From contig CAZTWL010000020.1 in the NCBI GenBank assembly GCA_964617825.1, positions 1 through 64,000 of the forward strand: a DNA stretch of 64,000 nucleotides, in the 5' to 3' direction. The stretch comes from VSJD01 sp964617825 (lineage in GTDB: Bacteria > Verrucomicrobiota > Kiritimatiellia > JAAZAB01). Under the pieces are notes generated by a model. It did no database searches. It worked only from the letters and a program-made list of their open reading frames with translations, and was not told the origin of the DNA. Every line of letters begins with the position of its first letter. Position 1 is the stretch's first letter. Shown here in pieces: positions 9,477-19,312 of the stretch. Both the position numbers and the translations under genes were made by a program.

Positions 9477-9508
9477 AGGCGGTTTGTTTCCCAAGAATGC
9501 CTGGTGTA

Positions 9509-10921
9509 TTACTTCAGCGCCGGCAAACTGGCGGCGGCGATTGCCTGGCCAACGCGGCGGCTGGCTTCGTCCGGGACTGCCAAACGCACGTTTGCGGCCA
9601 CTTCCGGAAACTCCTGCTTGAGCACCCGGTTAGCCGTGCTTAAGACCACATCGCCGCCAAGTCCGGAAGTAACGCGGCCAAGCATCAGCAGGTGGGCCAT
9701 ATCGTAAAAGTCGGCATATTGGGCCACAGTATAGCCGAAATATACGCCGATGGTTTCAAAGATCGACCGGGCCCGCGGGTCGCCCTTTTCCATCAGCGCC
9801 TGCACATCCTTCAAACGTTCGGCCAGCGTTTTTTGCTCGGAGAGGGAAATGCCCGCCAGAACGGCAAGCCGATTAACCGCCACCTGTGAAAAATACAGCG
9901 CGCCTACGCCCGTGTCCTTTGACCATTCATCCATAGGTGCGCTCGGATTGTAATCCACAGGCGCAAAGGCCAGCTCATCGAGCCAGCCCGGCAGGTTGCC
10001 GTCCTTATCAACGTAGCCCCCGGCCAAACTTGAACCCATGGCAATACCCAACACGCGGTTGACATCGAGCGACATGGAACCGGCCAGGGCCGTGACTTCG
10101 CCATCGTTGATAACCTCAAACGGGATGCCAGGCCAAACCTTGCTCAATTCATGGAACAGGCCGCGGACGCGTTTCTCGAAAAGGTCCGGCGGCACTCCGC
10201 GGAAAAGCGAGGCCACCCGCACGCTGTTATTAACATAAATTCCGGCAGAAGACCCGCCGATCGCATCCACGCGCGGCATGAAAGATGCGGCCTTCTTGAG
10301 CGCCGCATTGATTTCGTCGAAATGATACTGGGGATCTGCGTGTCCACGCGGGTCCCAGATGACCTCCTCGCTGAAAACCGATTTGCCGTCGATCACCGCC
10401 GCCACTTTGCGGTCGCTGGCGCCCAGATCGAAGCCGATGCGGCAGCCATCCAGGTGACGGCCAAGTTGTTTGGCCGTGGACTTATCGGGCGGCACATCCT
10501 TGCTCGCTGAAATTTCGACGACAAACGGCTGGCCATAGACCGTCTTCATCAGGTCTACATCGAAGGCTCGCGCGCCGGTCGGCGCATAAATTTTCTGGAT
10601 GTGTTTGCCGATAGCTTTGGGGCCGCCGACCACCACGCGCCATCCGCCACGTTGCCAGAGCAGAAACTTAACGATGCGTTCGACATAGGGTAGGTTCGAT
10701 GCGAAGCGTTCATGTTTTTCCGGAAATACGGTGGTGCGATAACTGGAAACGGCGCCGTTATCGGCTTCGACGGCGATGACAAGCGGCACGCCTTTGCCGG
10801 AGCGGGCGACTTCCGCCTGGAATGTCCGGTGCGCCGCCACGGCTGGCTTGAAATTCGGGTCCAAAGGGGGGACGATTTTTGGGGTGGTCAGGTACCATGG
10901 CGCGCTCTCGGATGGTTGCAT
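9509..10921 (-). CDS. ROK-family sugar kinase-like protein with an N-terminal extension
   Basis: The C-terminal ~280 residues have the ROK/actin-like ATPase fold: GFDLGASDRKVAAVIDG (phosphate-1 loop), DAIGGSSAGIYVNN, VINDGEVTALAGS, and GIAMGSSLAGGYVD (phosphate-2). ROK proteins are sugar kinases or transcriptional repressors. About 185 residues precede the fold; this region has no recognisable helix-turn-helix and contains a conserved-looking LLWQRGGWRVVVGGP segment. The zinc-binding CxCGxxGC motif of typical ROK members is not seen, so substrate and even kinase activity are uncertain. The ATG at 10921 is preceded by AGGAGA; a longer frame to 11005 overlaps the promoter and is rejected. A strong minus-strand promoter lies upstream. 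Confidence 0.7.
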   Translation of the reverse strand: MQPSESAPWYLTTPKIVPPLDPNFKPAVAAHRTFQAEVARSGKGVPLVIAVEADNGAVSSYRTTVFPEKHERFASNLPYVERIVKFLLWQRGGWRVVVGGPKAIGKHIQKIYAPTGARAFDVDLMKTVYGQPFVVEISASKDVPPDKSTAKQLGRHLDGCRIGFDLGASDRKVAAVIDGKSVFSEEVIWDPRGHADPQYHFDEINAALKKAASFMPRVDAIGGSSAGIYVNNSVRVASLFRGVPPDLFEKRVRGLFHELSKVWPGIPFEVINDGEVTALAGSMSLDVNRVLGIAMGSSLAGGYVDKDGNLPGWLDELAFAPVDYNPSAPMDEWSKDTGVGALYFSQVAVNRLAVLAGISLSEQKTLAERLKDVQALMEKGDPRARSIFETIGVYFGYTVAQYADFYDMAHLLMLGRVTSGLGGDVVLSTANRVLKQEFPEVAANVRLAVPDEASRRVGQAIAAASLPALK

Positions 10922-10976
10922 GTTCGTTCTCCTCTGTTTGCATTTCTGGCAGTCAGTTGGGCGAAAACAGCCTGCA

Positions 10977-11005
10977 TATATAAATATGGCGTTAGATAAA
11001 GTCAA
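10977..11005 (-). promoter_or_regulatory. Promoter of the ROK-family gene
   Basis: Read on the minus strand: TTGACT (11005-11000), 17 bp, TATATA (10982-10977). The predicted start point is near 10970, about 50 nt before the ATG, leaving room for the AGGAGA site. Confidence 0.65.
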
Positions 11006-11090
11006 GCAGTTAGCAAAGGGCGTAGGGGCTTGTGTCTGATTCGATGCAAAGCGCTACGCTCCGGTTTCGGCCATTATTCTCAAAATACGC

Positions 11091-11118
11091 TTGCATTGAA
11101 TTTTTTTTTCTGCATATT
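11091..11118 (+). promoter_or_regulatory. Possible promoter of the small exported protein gene
   Basis: TTGCAT (11091-11096), 16 bp including a run of T, then CATATT (11113-11118). It points at the ATG at 11168. Both boxes match consensus at four of six positions. Confidence 0.4.
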
Positions 11119-11167
11119 TGATGTCATGTGAATTCAGCCGACCGTTTTGAGTTTGGAAGGAGACGCA

Positions 11168-11635
11168 ATGTCTATAAAAATTTTCAATCATTTGGCAGGC
11201 TGCGGCGTTGTGATTCTCTCGGTGGTTTGGAGCGGCACTGCAGCTGAGCCGCAAAAGGCGACGACGTCCGATCGCCAGGTCGCACCGGTGATGTTCGCGC
11301 CGCCCGGCGGCACGAATGCTGCGGGTCGTTCGTCCCCGTTCTCCGCCGAGATCGGCGCGGATTTTATCAAGAAGGTAATGGAAACGAGCGCCAAGATCGA
11401 AGAAGCCAAGCGCCAGATTGCCGAGAGGCAGATGCAGCTCTATGCGACAAACCCCGAGATCAAAGCCATGCGCGCGCGCATGATTGCGGCACAGAAAGAA
11501 ATCAATCAGATTTTGGATGCTGACCAAGAACTGGTCGATTTGAAAATTAGTCGTGATATCCTCTGGTCCACCATGCCGGTCCTGCCGAAGGGGCAAAATC
11601 CGGGAGCGAAACCGCGAATGCCGGTGACGCGGTAA
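11168..11635 (+). CDS. Small exported helical protein, function unknown
   Basis: 155 residues. The N terminus looks like a signal peptide (basic SIKIF start, hydrophobic CGVVILSVVW, cleavage near GTAAEP). The mature part has a Pro/Gly-rich stretch (PVMFAPPGGTNAAG) and then a highly charged helix of about 70 residues (KVMETSAKIEEAKRQIAERQ onward) likely to form a coiled coil. The ATG at 11168 has AAGGAG upstream; a TTG at 11147 is less likely. It stands at the left end of the exported-protein block and may belong to it, although an AT-rich gap and a possible promoter separate it from the next gene. No family was recognised. Confidence 0.6.
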   Translation: MSIKIFNHLAGCGVVILSVVWSGTAAEPQKATTSDRQVAPVMFAPPGGTNAAGRSSPFSAEIGADFIKKVMETSAKIEEAKRQIAERQMQLYATNPEIKAMRARMIAAQKEINQILDADQELVDLKISRDILWSTMPVLPKGQNPGAKPRMPVTR

Positions 11636-11685
11636 GCGTGATCGGCAGTCTGGGTTTTTGTTAAAAAAAATATTTATTTTTTTTC

Positions 11686-11713
11686 TTGCACTGATTTTCT
11701 TCAAATGTAATAT
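11686..11713 (+). promoter_or_regulatory. Possible promoter of the large adhesin-like gene
   Basis: In a very AT-rich stretch, TTGCAC (11686-11691) is followed after 16 bp by TAATAT (11708-11713). The predicted leader is about 50 nt. The AT richness makes chance matches likely. Confidence 0.4.
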
Positions 11714-11768
11714 TATTTCAGACATTAACAAATCGATTTCTCCTTGGCCTTAATGAAAGTTTCCTGAT

Positions 11769-14700
11769 ATGGGTTGTATCACAACTTTCCGGAATGTTTT
11801 CAAGGTTTCCCTCAGTCGGCACATTCAGCCGATTATGCTTCTAGTTGCAATTGTTTTCGCGATGCAAAGTGGTTTTGCAGGGGATGGCCCCACCACCAAC
11901 CTGCCTTTCCTTGACGATTTTGAAGGCTATACCAACCAGACTCCTCTGAACACAGGGACTAATGGATGGTATTCTAGCGATTACCCCGTGCCTGTTGTTC
12001 AGACGGATACGGTCAGTTCGGGAACGAAGGCTGCCTTGATTGCAATGGACTGCACGCTTTCCAACCGTTTTACAGGACTCTATAGTTCGAACGTCTGGAT
12101 TCATATGAATATTCTGCCGCCGGGCCAATATCATCCGCCCAGCGAGCCGTACGAGATGACGCCCTATAGCGAAGTCAACCGCCCGGCGGTTGATACGAAC
12201 CAAGCCGTGTTGTTCTATATAAACAGCAACGGCAATTTTGTCGTTTACGATCGCTCGGTGTCCGATTGGGTGACCGCAACAAATTTTGACGCCGGAACTA
12301 ACGGCACCGAATGGGTGACTGTTAGTATCTATGCGGATTTCAATATGAGGCGCTGGCATTTGTATGCCAGCAACTCGGTTACTGCCCTTACCCTGGTTAC
12401 GAACAACATAATGTTCATTAACCCGAGCCTGACGAATTTTTCCGGATTTAGTCTGTATAACGGGGCAATGACGTCATATGTGGACGATGTTTCCGTGATC
12501 TATTCAAATAAATCGGCGGCGAACATTGTCGGCTCGTTTGCAGTTAGCGATAAGGTGTATGACGGCAATACGGCTGCCGTTATCACCAATAACAACCTTA
12601 CGCTAACAGGCGTGGCTGGGGACGTGACGCTGACTCCGGTGGCGACATTTGATACTAAGGATGCAGGCACGGACAAGATCGTCGGGCTGACGGGGTCGGG
12701 GCTTACCGGTGCTGATGCCGTAAATTACACGCTTGATATGACGGGCGCGCCTACGGCTACGGGTGATATTGCAAAAGCGACAATGACGGCTGCGCTGGTA
12801 TCCGTAACGAAGCCCTATGATGGCACAACTCTGGCAACCTTGAGTCCCGGCAACTTCGTGTTGACTGGCCTCATTGGTGCTGAAGCGTCCGCGGTAAACC
12901 AGACGGTTGGCACCTATGCGACTGTGGCAATCGGTGAGGCGATCCGTGTGACCGCCACGCTGGCCGACACGAATTTTCCCGAAGGCGTCAACGGTTTCCT
13001 GACCAATAACTACATTTTGCCTACCGGCGCCACAACCGAAGTCGGTGTTATTACGTCAAGAGTACTTGCGGTGAAGGGGTTGACGGCTAACAGCAGGCCG
13101 TATGACAGGACGTTTGCGGCGACTGTCTCCGGAACAGCGGTGCTCGATGGTGTGGTTGGCGCTGAGGACGTGAGTCTGACGGGCACGCCGGTATTTGTGT
13201 TTGCCAGCTCGAATGTTGGATCTTCAGTCGCGATTTCGATTACGGGCTATGGGCTGGATGGTACGGCAAAAGGTAACTATACATTAGCAATGCCGTCGTT
13301 GGCAGCCGATATTATAAAGGTGCCCTTGACGGTTTCACTTGTTCCCGACATCAGCAAGACCTATGACGGGATCGTCAAGGCAACTCTGGCGGCAGCTAAT
13401 TATTTGATCACAGGTTTCGTGGATCCCGAAACATGCACCATTAACCAGACGGTCGGAACGTATGCCTCAACATATCCAGGCACAGGAATAACTGTAACCG
13501 CTACGCTGGCGGCAGGTAATTATACCGGCTCGGGATTTTTAGTTGGGAACTATGATGTGCCGCTCGTCGCCATGGGTGATGTCGGCACAATCACAAAGAT
13601 GACGGCCGATGTGACGCTATCTGGCTTGACACAGCAATATGATGGCACGGCCAGAAACGTGACGTACAGTACCATGCCCCCGGGGTTGACGGTAAGTTTA
13701 ACTTATGACGGGAATGATTGGGCGCCGACAAACGCGGGGAGCTACGAGGTGATTGGAACCGTGGTTAATGACGATCTTTATCAGGGAACCAATACCGGTA
13801 CACTGACGGTGAACAAAGGCGATCAGTCAATAGATTTTGCAGTTTCGGCGCAGCCATATACGAACGGATCATTGACTCTGAGCGCAACAGCGTCTTCCGG
13901 CTTGCCGGTGACGTTTGCTCTGGTCAGCGGCCCGGCAACAAATCTCGGTGCAACGATATACTTTACCAATGTTGGCGAGGTAGTTGTCTCGGCCTCACAG
14001 GGTGGAGATGCAAATTGGAACGCGGCCTCGGACGTCTCGCGTTCATTCTCGGTATATGGGTCAAGTCCTGTCCTGAACACTATTCCTTGGAGCGATGATT
14101 TTGAGAATTATTACGATCTCCAACCGCTGATTGATGGTACGAACGGCTGGTATGCAGATTCAAGCAGCATAGTTGTCCAGACCAATGTTGCCAAATCCGG
14201 GACGAAAGCCGCAATGATTCCCGCTGGTACGCTTTCCAACAGGTTCATGGGTGCGGAGACGACGAACGTCTGGGTCCAAATGGACGTTTTGCCGGCCATG
14301 CGTGAAACTCCGGATTATCCCGTAGTGGATACCAACGCGGCTATGATGTTCTTCGTGGACACGAATGGGTATTATGTCGTGCATAATGGCCCAGCAAATC
14401 CTACGTCTACAAACTCAACGTTCTGGATGACCAACTACAATGTCAAGCTGCCCACCGACGGGACAACCTGGGTGCGAATCAACATCCTTCAGGATTTTGC
14501 TAATACAAATTGGACTTTGTATTCGGACGGGGTAATGGTGACGAACAATATCGGATTTATCAACACGAGTCTGACTAATTTTAACGGATTTGATATTTAT
14601 AACGATGGCCCGTCCTCATATGTTGATAACGTTTCTGTGTTGGTGGCGGATACCAACAATTATCCGCCGCTAATGGTGACTCCATTGTCACTGTCGCAGA

Positions 14701-16679
14701 GCTTGTATGCTAACGCGACTAAATCAGTGATGTTGAACATCCATACGATAAAAGTCGTAAATGCTTGGTCAACGGATATCGGTTTCCAGGTGCGCACCAA
14801 TCAACCTTGGGTAACAGCGGTGCTTGCCGGGGGGGCGACAAACGGGGTCGTGACTGGCGGCAGTACTCAAGACGTGGTGGTAAGTTATACAAACACGGCG
14901 ATGTGGACGGTTGGCGAAAGCAATGCCTCCGTAACCGTGGTGGCGACGAACGGGATCGATTTCTGGAGTACGCAAACGGTGCAGGTGGCCCTGAATGCGA
15001 TTAACATCTCGAATTGTCTGGATGTGGCCCCGATTCAGATCAGCAATACGGTATGGCGGGGTGCGACACCAACGAATAGGCCTCTTGTGGTACGGAATAT
15101 TGGTGATTTGGATTTCACCTATAGTGTGAAGACGAACATCTTCTGGATTGCGAGTTCGTCGAACGCAGGCACGGTGGGTGCTTACGGGACGAACGTGCTC
15201 TCGCTGACGAACACGGCCAGCACGGCGACTTGGAAGTCGGGGACAACAAGCAATGCGACGGTTACGGTTTGGGCGACGAACGGGGCAAGCGGAGTCTCTG
15301 CAACGCAAACAGTCAGTGTCTTTGTGAGTGTGGCGGATGTCTCGAATGTGTTTTTGGTGACTCCAAGGTATATTGCGCGTCAAGCGTGGATTGGGGACAC
15401 GCCTACGAATCAGGCTTTGATCGTGAGCAACATGAGCGATGTAAGCATTTCGTATCAGGTCAAAACAACCGCCTGGTGGATTGCGGTTTCGCCGACTAGT
15501 GGAACATGCGCCGCCCAGTCTACGAATTTAATAACGCTGTCGTATAAGCCCACGTGGGGGTGGGGAGTAGGGATTAGCAATGCAACTGCGATAGTCTCCG
15601 CAGTAAGCGGCGCCGGATCGACACAGCTGGTCGTGATGACGCTGAATGTTTCAACGCCACCGGCCAATTATTATGTGGCTACAAATGGGACCGATACAAA
15701 TTGGCCTTTCAGCTACACGAACTGGATGACGGCGGCGAAAAGCATTACCTCGGCTGTATATAAAGCTAATTTCTATACTAACCTGGGCTCGGTCGTCTGG
15801 ATTTCGAACGGCGTGTATAATCTACCAAGTCAGGTGACGCTATCTAACGTTACTGTGCGCAGTGTGAATGGGGCCACCAATGTGATGTTGAACGGCGGGA
15901 CTTTCCGGGGCTTTTATCTGGCGCATACCGGTGCGGCCTTAAATGGCCTGACAATTACAAATTGTAAGCCTACGGCTGCATTTATTGGCGGCGCCGTATT
16001 TGTTGCGACAGGAAAGGTTTGGAACTGCCGTTTAATGCGCAATGTTGCCACCAACGGTGGCGGAATTGCCGTGGGCGCAGCCGGCGAGGTCCGTAATTGC
16101 CTCATTTGGGGCAATGTGGCGACCAACGGCGGCGGTGTCTATTACGATACCGGCGGACGCAGAGGTTTTGTGGAAAATTGTACAATTGCGAGCAATTACG
16201 CTTCTTTAATGGGTGGCGGCCTATTTACGGCAGCAAGCACGACGGGCCTCTGTGCGAATAGCGTGACCTATTCCAATAACGTGCGCTCAGACGTGTATAC
16301 GAACTGGGGCACCAACATCAATGCAAAACTTATGTTCACCAATTGCAATGTTGGCCTGCCGGAGGCTTCTTTTGGGGCCAACAGTATCACAAACATGAAT
16401 CCTCTTTTTGTCAATCTAGCCGTTGGCGATTGTAGGATATCCAGCGGATCGCCTTGTATCGATGCCGGCAGCAACCAGGTTTGGATGGTGAATGCGTTAG
16501 ACCTGATCGGGAACATGCGGAAGCGCTTCGGGCGTGTGGATATCGGTGCATACGAATGGTACATGTATCAAGGTATGCAACTCAAGGTCAATGGCGTGCG
16601 CTATGAAGATATCAATCTTATTAACGGAGATGAGCCGGGGATCATAAATGGAATTACCAATTCCAGTTCGATAAGGTGA
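11769..16679 (+). CDS. Very large exported adhesin-like protein (YDG/MBG, BACON-like and beta-helix domains)
   Basis: 1636 residues. The N terminus has a long basic-hydrophobic signal (hydrophobic core IMLLVAIVFAMQSGFAG). Domains in order: a LamG-like jelly-roll beginning FLDDFEGYTNQTPLNTGTNG; several YDG/MBG-type Ig-like repeats, each marked by K-x-YDG-T or similar (VYDGNT, PYDGTT, PYDRT, TYDGI, QYDGTA); a second copy of the jelly-roll (WSDDFENYYDLQPLIDGTNG); three ~100-residue BACON-like repeats (WVTAVL, FWIASSS, WWIAVSPTSGT); and a right-handed parallel beta-helix of about 300 residues ending in the CIDAGSN...GRVDIGAYEW signature of choice-of-anchor proteins. The composition is rich in Thr, Asn and Ala. 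Such proteins are surface or secreted adhesins or glycan-binding proteins; ligand unknown. Its stop overlaps the next gene. Confidence 0.85.
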   Translation: MGCITTFRNVFKVSLSRHIQPIMLLVAIVFAMQSGFAGDGPTTNLPFLDDFEGYTNQTPLNTGTNGWYSSDYPVPVVQTDTVSSGTKAALIAMDCTLSNRFTGLYSSNVWIHMNILPPGQYHPPSEPYEMTPYSEVNRPAVDTNQAVLFYINSNGNFVVYDRSVSDWVTATNFDAGTNGTEWVTVSIYADFNMRRWHLYASNSVTALTLVTNNIMFINPSLTNFSGFSLYNGAMTSYVDDVSVIYSNKSAANIVGSFAVSDKVYDGNTAAVITNNNLTLTGVAGDVTLTPVATFDTKDAGTDKIVGLTGSGLTGADAVNYTLDMTGAPTATGDIAKATMTAALVSVTKPYDGTTLATLSPGNFVLTGLIGAEASAVNQTVGTYATVAIGEAIRVTATLADTNFPEGVNGFLTNNYILPTGATTEVGVITSRVLAVKGLTANSRPYDRTFAATVSGTAVLDGVVGAEDVSLTGTPVFVFASSNVGSSVAISITGYGLDGTAKGNYTLAMPSLAADIIKVPLTVSLVPDISKTYDGIVKATLAAANYLITGFVDPETCTINQTVGTYASTYPGTGITVTATLAAGNYTGSGFLVGNYDVPLVAMGDVGTITKMTADVTLSGLTQQYDGTARNVTYSTMPPGLTVSLTYDGNDWAPTNAGSYEVIGTVVNDDLYQGTNTGTLTVNKGDQSIDFAVSAQPYTNGSLTLSATASSGLPVTFALVSGPATNLGATIYFTNVGEVVVSASQGGDANWNAASDVSRSFSVYGSSPVLNTIPWSDDFENYYDLQPLIDGTNGWYADSSSIVVQTNVAKSGTKAAMIPAGTLSNRFMGAETTNVWVQMDVLPAMRETPDYPVVDTNAAMMFFVDTNGYYVVHNGPANPTSTNSTFWMTNYNVKLPTDGTTWVRINILQDFANTNWTLYSDGVMVTNNIGFINTSLTNFNGFDIYNDGPSSYVDNVSVLVADTNNYPPLMVTPLSLSQSLYANATKSVMLNIHTIKVVNAWSTDIGFQVRTNQPWVTAVLAGGATNGVVTGGSTQDVVVSYTNTAMWTVGESNASVTVVATNGIDFWSTQTVQVALNAINISNCLDVAPIQISNTVWRGATPTNRPLVVRNIGDLDFTYSVKTNIFWIASSSNAGTVGAYGTNVLSLTNTASTATWKSGTTSNATVTVWATNGASGVSATQTVSVFVSVADVSNVFLVTPRYIARQAWIGDTPTNQALIVSNMSDVSISYQVKTTAWWIAVSPTSGTCAAQSTNLITLSYKPTWGWGVGISNATAIVSAVSGAGSTQLVVMTLNVSTPPANYYVATNGTDTNWPFSYTNWMTAAKSITSAVYKANFYTNLGSVVWISNGVYNLPSQVTLSNVTVRSVNGATNVMLNGGTFRGFYLAHTGAALNGLTITNCKPTAAFIGGAVFVATGKVWNCRLMRNVATNGGGIAVGAAGEVRNCLIWGNVATNGGGVYYDTGGRRGFVENCTIASNYASLMGGGLFTAASTTGLCANSVTYSNNVRSDVYTNWGTNINAKLMFTNCNVGLPEASFGANSITNMNPLFVNLAVGDCRISSGSPCIDAGSNQVWMVNALDLIGNMRKRFGRVDIGAYEWYMYQGMQLKVNGVRYEDINLINGDEPGIINGITNSSSIR

Positions 16680-17863
16680 AAACGCTGATGCACGTGCGGA
16701 AATACGCGATGAATAGGAAATCACATTTTTTTGCTCTGGCTTTAGGTTGTCTGGCATTTTGTCTGGCTGCCTGGATACCGAGTTTCTGTCGCGGCGCTGA
16801 TGCTGAAAATGCGGTTGCGCCGGTTGCTTGGAATTGGCATGCGGTCGGTGGCGGCGGATCCTGGTCGTCGGGGACAACGTATACGGTCTTCAGCAGTTTC
16901 AGCCTTACGTGTCCGTTTGGATATACCGCGAATTCCAGTCTTTCCAGTTACAGTGGTTTTCTGTTTCCTTTCGATCCGCCTAATCGGGTCAAGAACGATT
17001 TTGATGGCGATCTTCGGGCTGATGTTGCCGTTTATCGGCCGGCTGGCGGTATATGGAATGTCTGGCTTTCGGGGAGCGACTATGCAAAGGTCAACATTCA
17101 GGGTTGGGGTGCAGTAAACTATACAACGGTGGCGTCCGATTATGATGGAGATCTGAAAACTGATCCGGCGGTCTATAATACGGTTACTGGCGATTGGTGT
17201 TTTTGGCTCTCAACCAGCGGTTACCAGCCATCAACGATGTCCGCCTTTGGCGGCGGGAATTGGCTGGCCGCTCCGGCCGACTACGATGGTGACCAGATCA
17301 CCGACCTTGGTGTTTATGATCCTACTGTGGGTACCTTGAAAGTTTGCCTGTCGCATAGTGGTTTTATTGGCGATTTTGCAACTCAACTAGGCGGACTTCG
17401 GTTTGTGCCGGTGCCAGAGGATTATGATGGTGACCGGTTGGCCGATCCGGCTGTATATAAAGCGCGCACGGGCACATGGATTGTTTTCCTTTCTGGTAGT
17501 GCGTATGCGGCAGTCAGCGCCGATGGGCTGGGAGGGCCAACCTTGGGTGCGCCCACTTATTCGGCACCAATTGCCGACTATGATGGAGACGGCAAAGCCG
17601 ACCCCATTGTCTATCAGGCGGCGACAGGTAACTGGTATGCCTGGCTTACAAGTATGTATTACGGGCAGGCAATGGTTTATTCGTGTGGCGGCCCGACTTG
17701 GACAGCCGTTGCGGCCAATTATGATGGCGATAGCCGCATGGATGTAGCCGTTTATGAACAGAGTACCGGCAAATGGATGTTCTGGCTGTCATCGTTTAAT
17801 TACGCGCGCACGGATGTCTATGGATGGGGCGGGCCTGAGTTTTTCCCCGTGCAGCAATATTAA
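16676..17863 (+). CDS. Exported FG-GAP/VCBS-type repeat protein
   Basis: 395 residues with a signal peptide (hydrophobic ALALGCLAFCLAAW) and then six repeats of about 45-50 residues, each containing a calcium-loop motif of the form DYDGDxxxDxxVY and ending x-W-x-x-WLS (NDFDGDLRADVAVY, SDYDGDLKTDPAVY, ADYDGDGKADPIVY and so on). These FG-GAP-like repeats usually build beta-propeller surface proteins. The GTG at 16676 overlaps the preceding TGA (GTGA), implying translational coupling with the giant protein; ATG codons at 16688 and 16709 are alternative starts and would give a more compact signal peptide. Confidence 0.8.
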   Translation: MKTLMHVRKYAMNRKSHFFALALGCLAFCLAAWIPSFCRGADAENAVAPVAWNWHAVGGGGSWSSGTTYTVFSSFSLTCPFGYTANSSLSSYSGFLFPFDPPNRVKNDFDGDLRADVAVYRPAGGIWNVWLSGSDYAKVNIQGWGAVNYTTVASDYDGDLKTDPAVYNTVTGDWCFWLSTSGYQPSTMSAFGGGNWLAAPADYDGDQITDLGVYDPTVGTLKVCLSHSGFIGDFATQLGGLRFVPVPEDYDGDRLADPAVYKARTGTWIVFLSGSAYAAVSADGLGGPTLGAPTYSAPIADYDGDGKADPIVYQAATGNWYAWLTSMYYGQAMVYSCGGPTWTAVAANYDGDSRMDVAVYEQSTGKWMFWLSSFNYARTDVYGWGGPEFFPVQQY

Positions 17864-17971
17864 GATGGCGTTAGTATCGTAAATAATAACGCTAGGTTAT
17901 CAATATTTTTGAAATTTACGGTGCGGGCACGGCCTGCTTGGAATAATTAACAATACAGGGAGACTGACGAT

Positions 17972-19294
17972 ATGAAAAATGCATATTATCGCGCTATTAT
18001 GCTTGGAGCGATGCTACTTGCCATGGCGCCCGGCTTGTTGTCGGCTGCGGCTACAACCGGTAAAATCAATTATCAAGCACGCCTTTTGGATGCCTACGGT
18101 CGTAGGATCAATGATGCCGTGACTCTGTCGTTTAAACTATATGATGCTGCCACAGATGGGAATCTACTCTGGTCTGAAACTCACCAAAATGTCGTCGTAA
18201 CCGACGGAATCTATTCGCTTGAATTAGGTTCGATTACGCCGGTTCCCGCCAGTGTGTTTACCCAGGATGGCGTTTATCTGGAATTGGCGATCAATAATGA
18301 AACGATGTCTCCGCGCCAATTGATCACTTCGGCCGGCCAGGCGCTTGTTGCCAGAACCGTCATGGGGCCCGATATTTTTGTGGATCAGTCCAGTGGCAAA
18401 GTTGGTATTGGTACAACTGTACCGAGCGAGCAACTGGATGTTGCCGGGACAATTAAAGTTACTGGTTTCAAATTGCCCACCGGCGCGATTGCCAATTATG
18501 TTATGATGTCCGACGGCAATGGCGTAGGCACTTGGCGTCCGGTTTCTTCCGGGATGACGGAAACAGATCCGGTATTTAATGCTTGGGCGGTTAGCACTTA
18601 TGCGCCCGCCACCAACGATCTGTGGACTGCAGTGGGTGCCTTGAATACGTCTACGGCGTCTTTGGATGCTGCTGTAGGACTTCTGAATAACGCGACAAAC
18701 GCTTTGAATGCTCGGATGGGAACAGCGGAAACGGACATTGGCGATTTGAAGACGGCGACGAATGCCTTGCAAGCCAGCAAGCTTGACTTGGCCGGCGGAG
18801 TGATGAGCGGTCCGCTGACCAACAATGCCGGATTCTATGGCGATGGGCATGGTCTTACCAACATGGGCGGCGTCCTGATGACCAATTATGTGGCTCGGAC
18901 CGGAGATTCCATGACTGGCCCGCTGGTGATCAGCAATAATTTGACTGTGACTGATAATGCCGATTTCAAAGGCCAGATGACGCTTTCACCGGGTGCAATT
19001 CAATTGTTGGGTAGCACGAGTCAAATTGTGGCTTCAGGCGTTGCATACATCAAAATCGCCGGCGCGGGTGCCGCTGTTGTCTTAACCAGCAATCCTCCGC
19101 TAATCAATTCAACTCCTGTATCCGGGCAGATTGTTACTTTGCAGGGCACTGATAATGCAAATACGGTAACGATGACCAACAGCACCGGATTGCTTTTGGC
19201 CGGGACCGTGCCCTTCACTCTGAGTGCCAATGATGTCATGCAATTGATTTATGACGGCACCGCCTGGGTTGAAGTTTATCGCTGTGACAATTAA
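17972..19294 (+). CDS. Exported fibre-like protein with tail-fibre and coiled-coil features
   Basis: 440 residues. A signal peptide ends near LLSAAA. The N-terminal domain (GKINYQARLLDAYGRRINDAVTLSF..., then LLWSETHQNVVVTDGIYSLELG) is common in exported proteins of environmental bacteria. Then follow VGIGTTVPSEQLDVAGTIKV, typical of phage tail-fibre and trimeric adhesin heads; a helical stretch with ALNTSTASLDAAVGLLNNAT; the tail-fibre motif GDSMTGPLVISNNLTV; and a C-terminal beta domain ending IYDGTAWVEVYRCDN. It probably forms a trimeric surface fibre. The ATG at 17972 has GGGAG upstream. It is separated by only 18 bp from the next fibre-like gene. Confidence 0.75.
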   Translation: MKNAYYRAIMLGAMLLAMAPGLLSAAATTGKINYQARLLDAYGRRINDAVTLSFKLYDAATDGNLLWSETHQNVVVTDGIYSLELGSITPVPASVFTQDGVYLELAINNETMSPRQLITSAGQALVARTVMGPDIFVDQSSGKVGIGTTVPSEQLDVAGTIKVTGFKLPTGAIANYVMMSDGNGVGTWRPVSSGMTETDPVFNAWAVSTYAPATNDLWTAVGALNTSTASLDAAVGLLNNATNALNARMGTAETDIGDLKTATNALQASKLDLAGGVMSGPLTNNAGFYGDGHGLTNMGGVLMTNYVARTGDSMTGPLVISNNLTVTDNADFKGQMTLSPGAIQLLGSTSQIVASGVAYIKIAGAGAAVVLTSNPPLINSTPVSGQIVTLQGTDNANTVTMTNSTGLLLAGTVPFTLSANDVMQLIYDGTAWVEVYRCDN

Positions 19295-19312
19295 TAAAGA
19301 CGGAGAATAATT

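Noticed and set aside
17868..17892. Hairpin GCGTTA/TAACGC after the FG-GAP gene
   Set aside because: Only 6 bp with a 13-base loop and no T-run; too weak to call a terminator.
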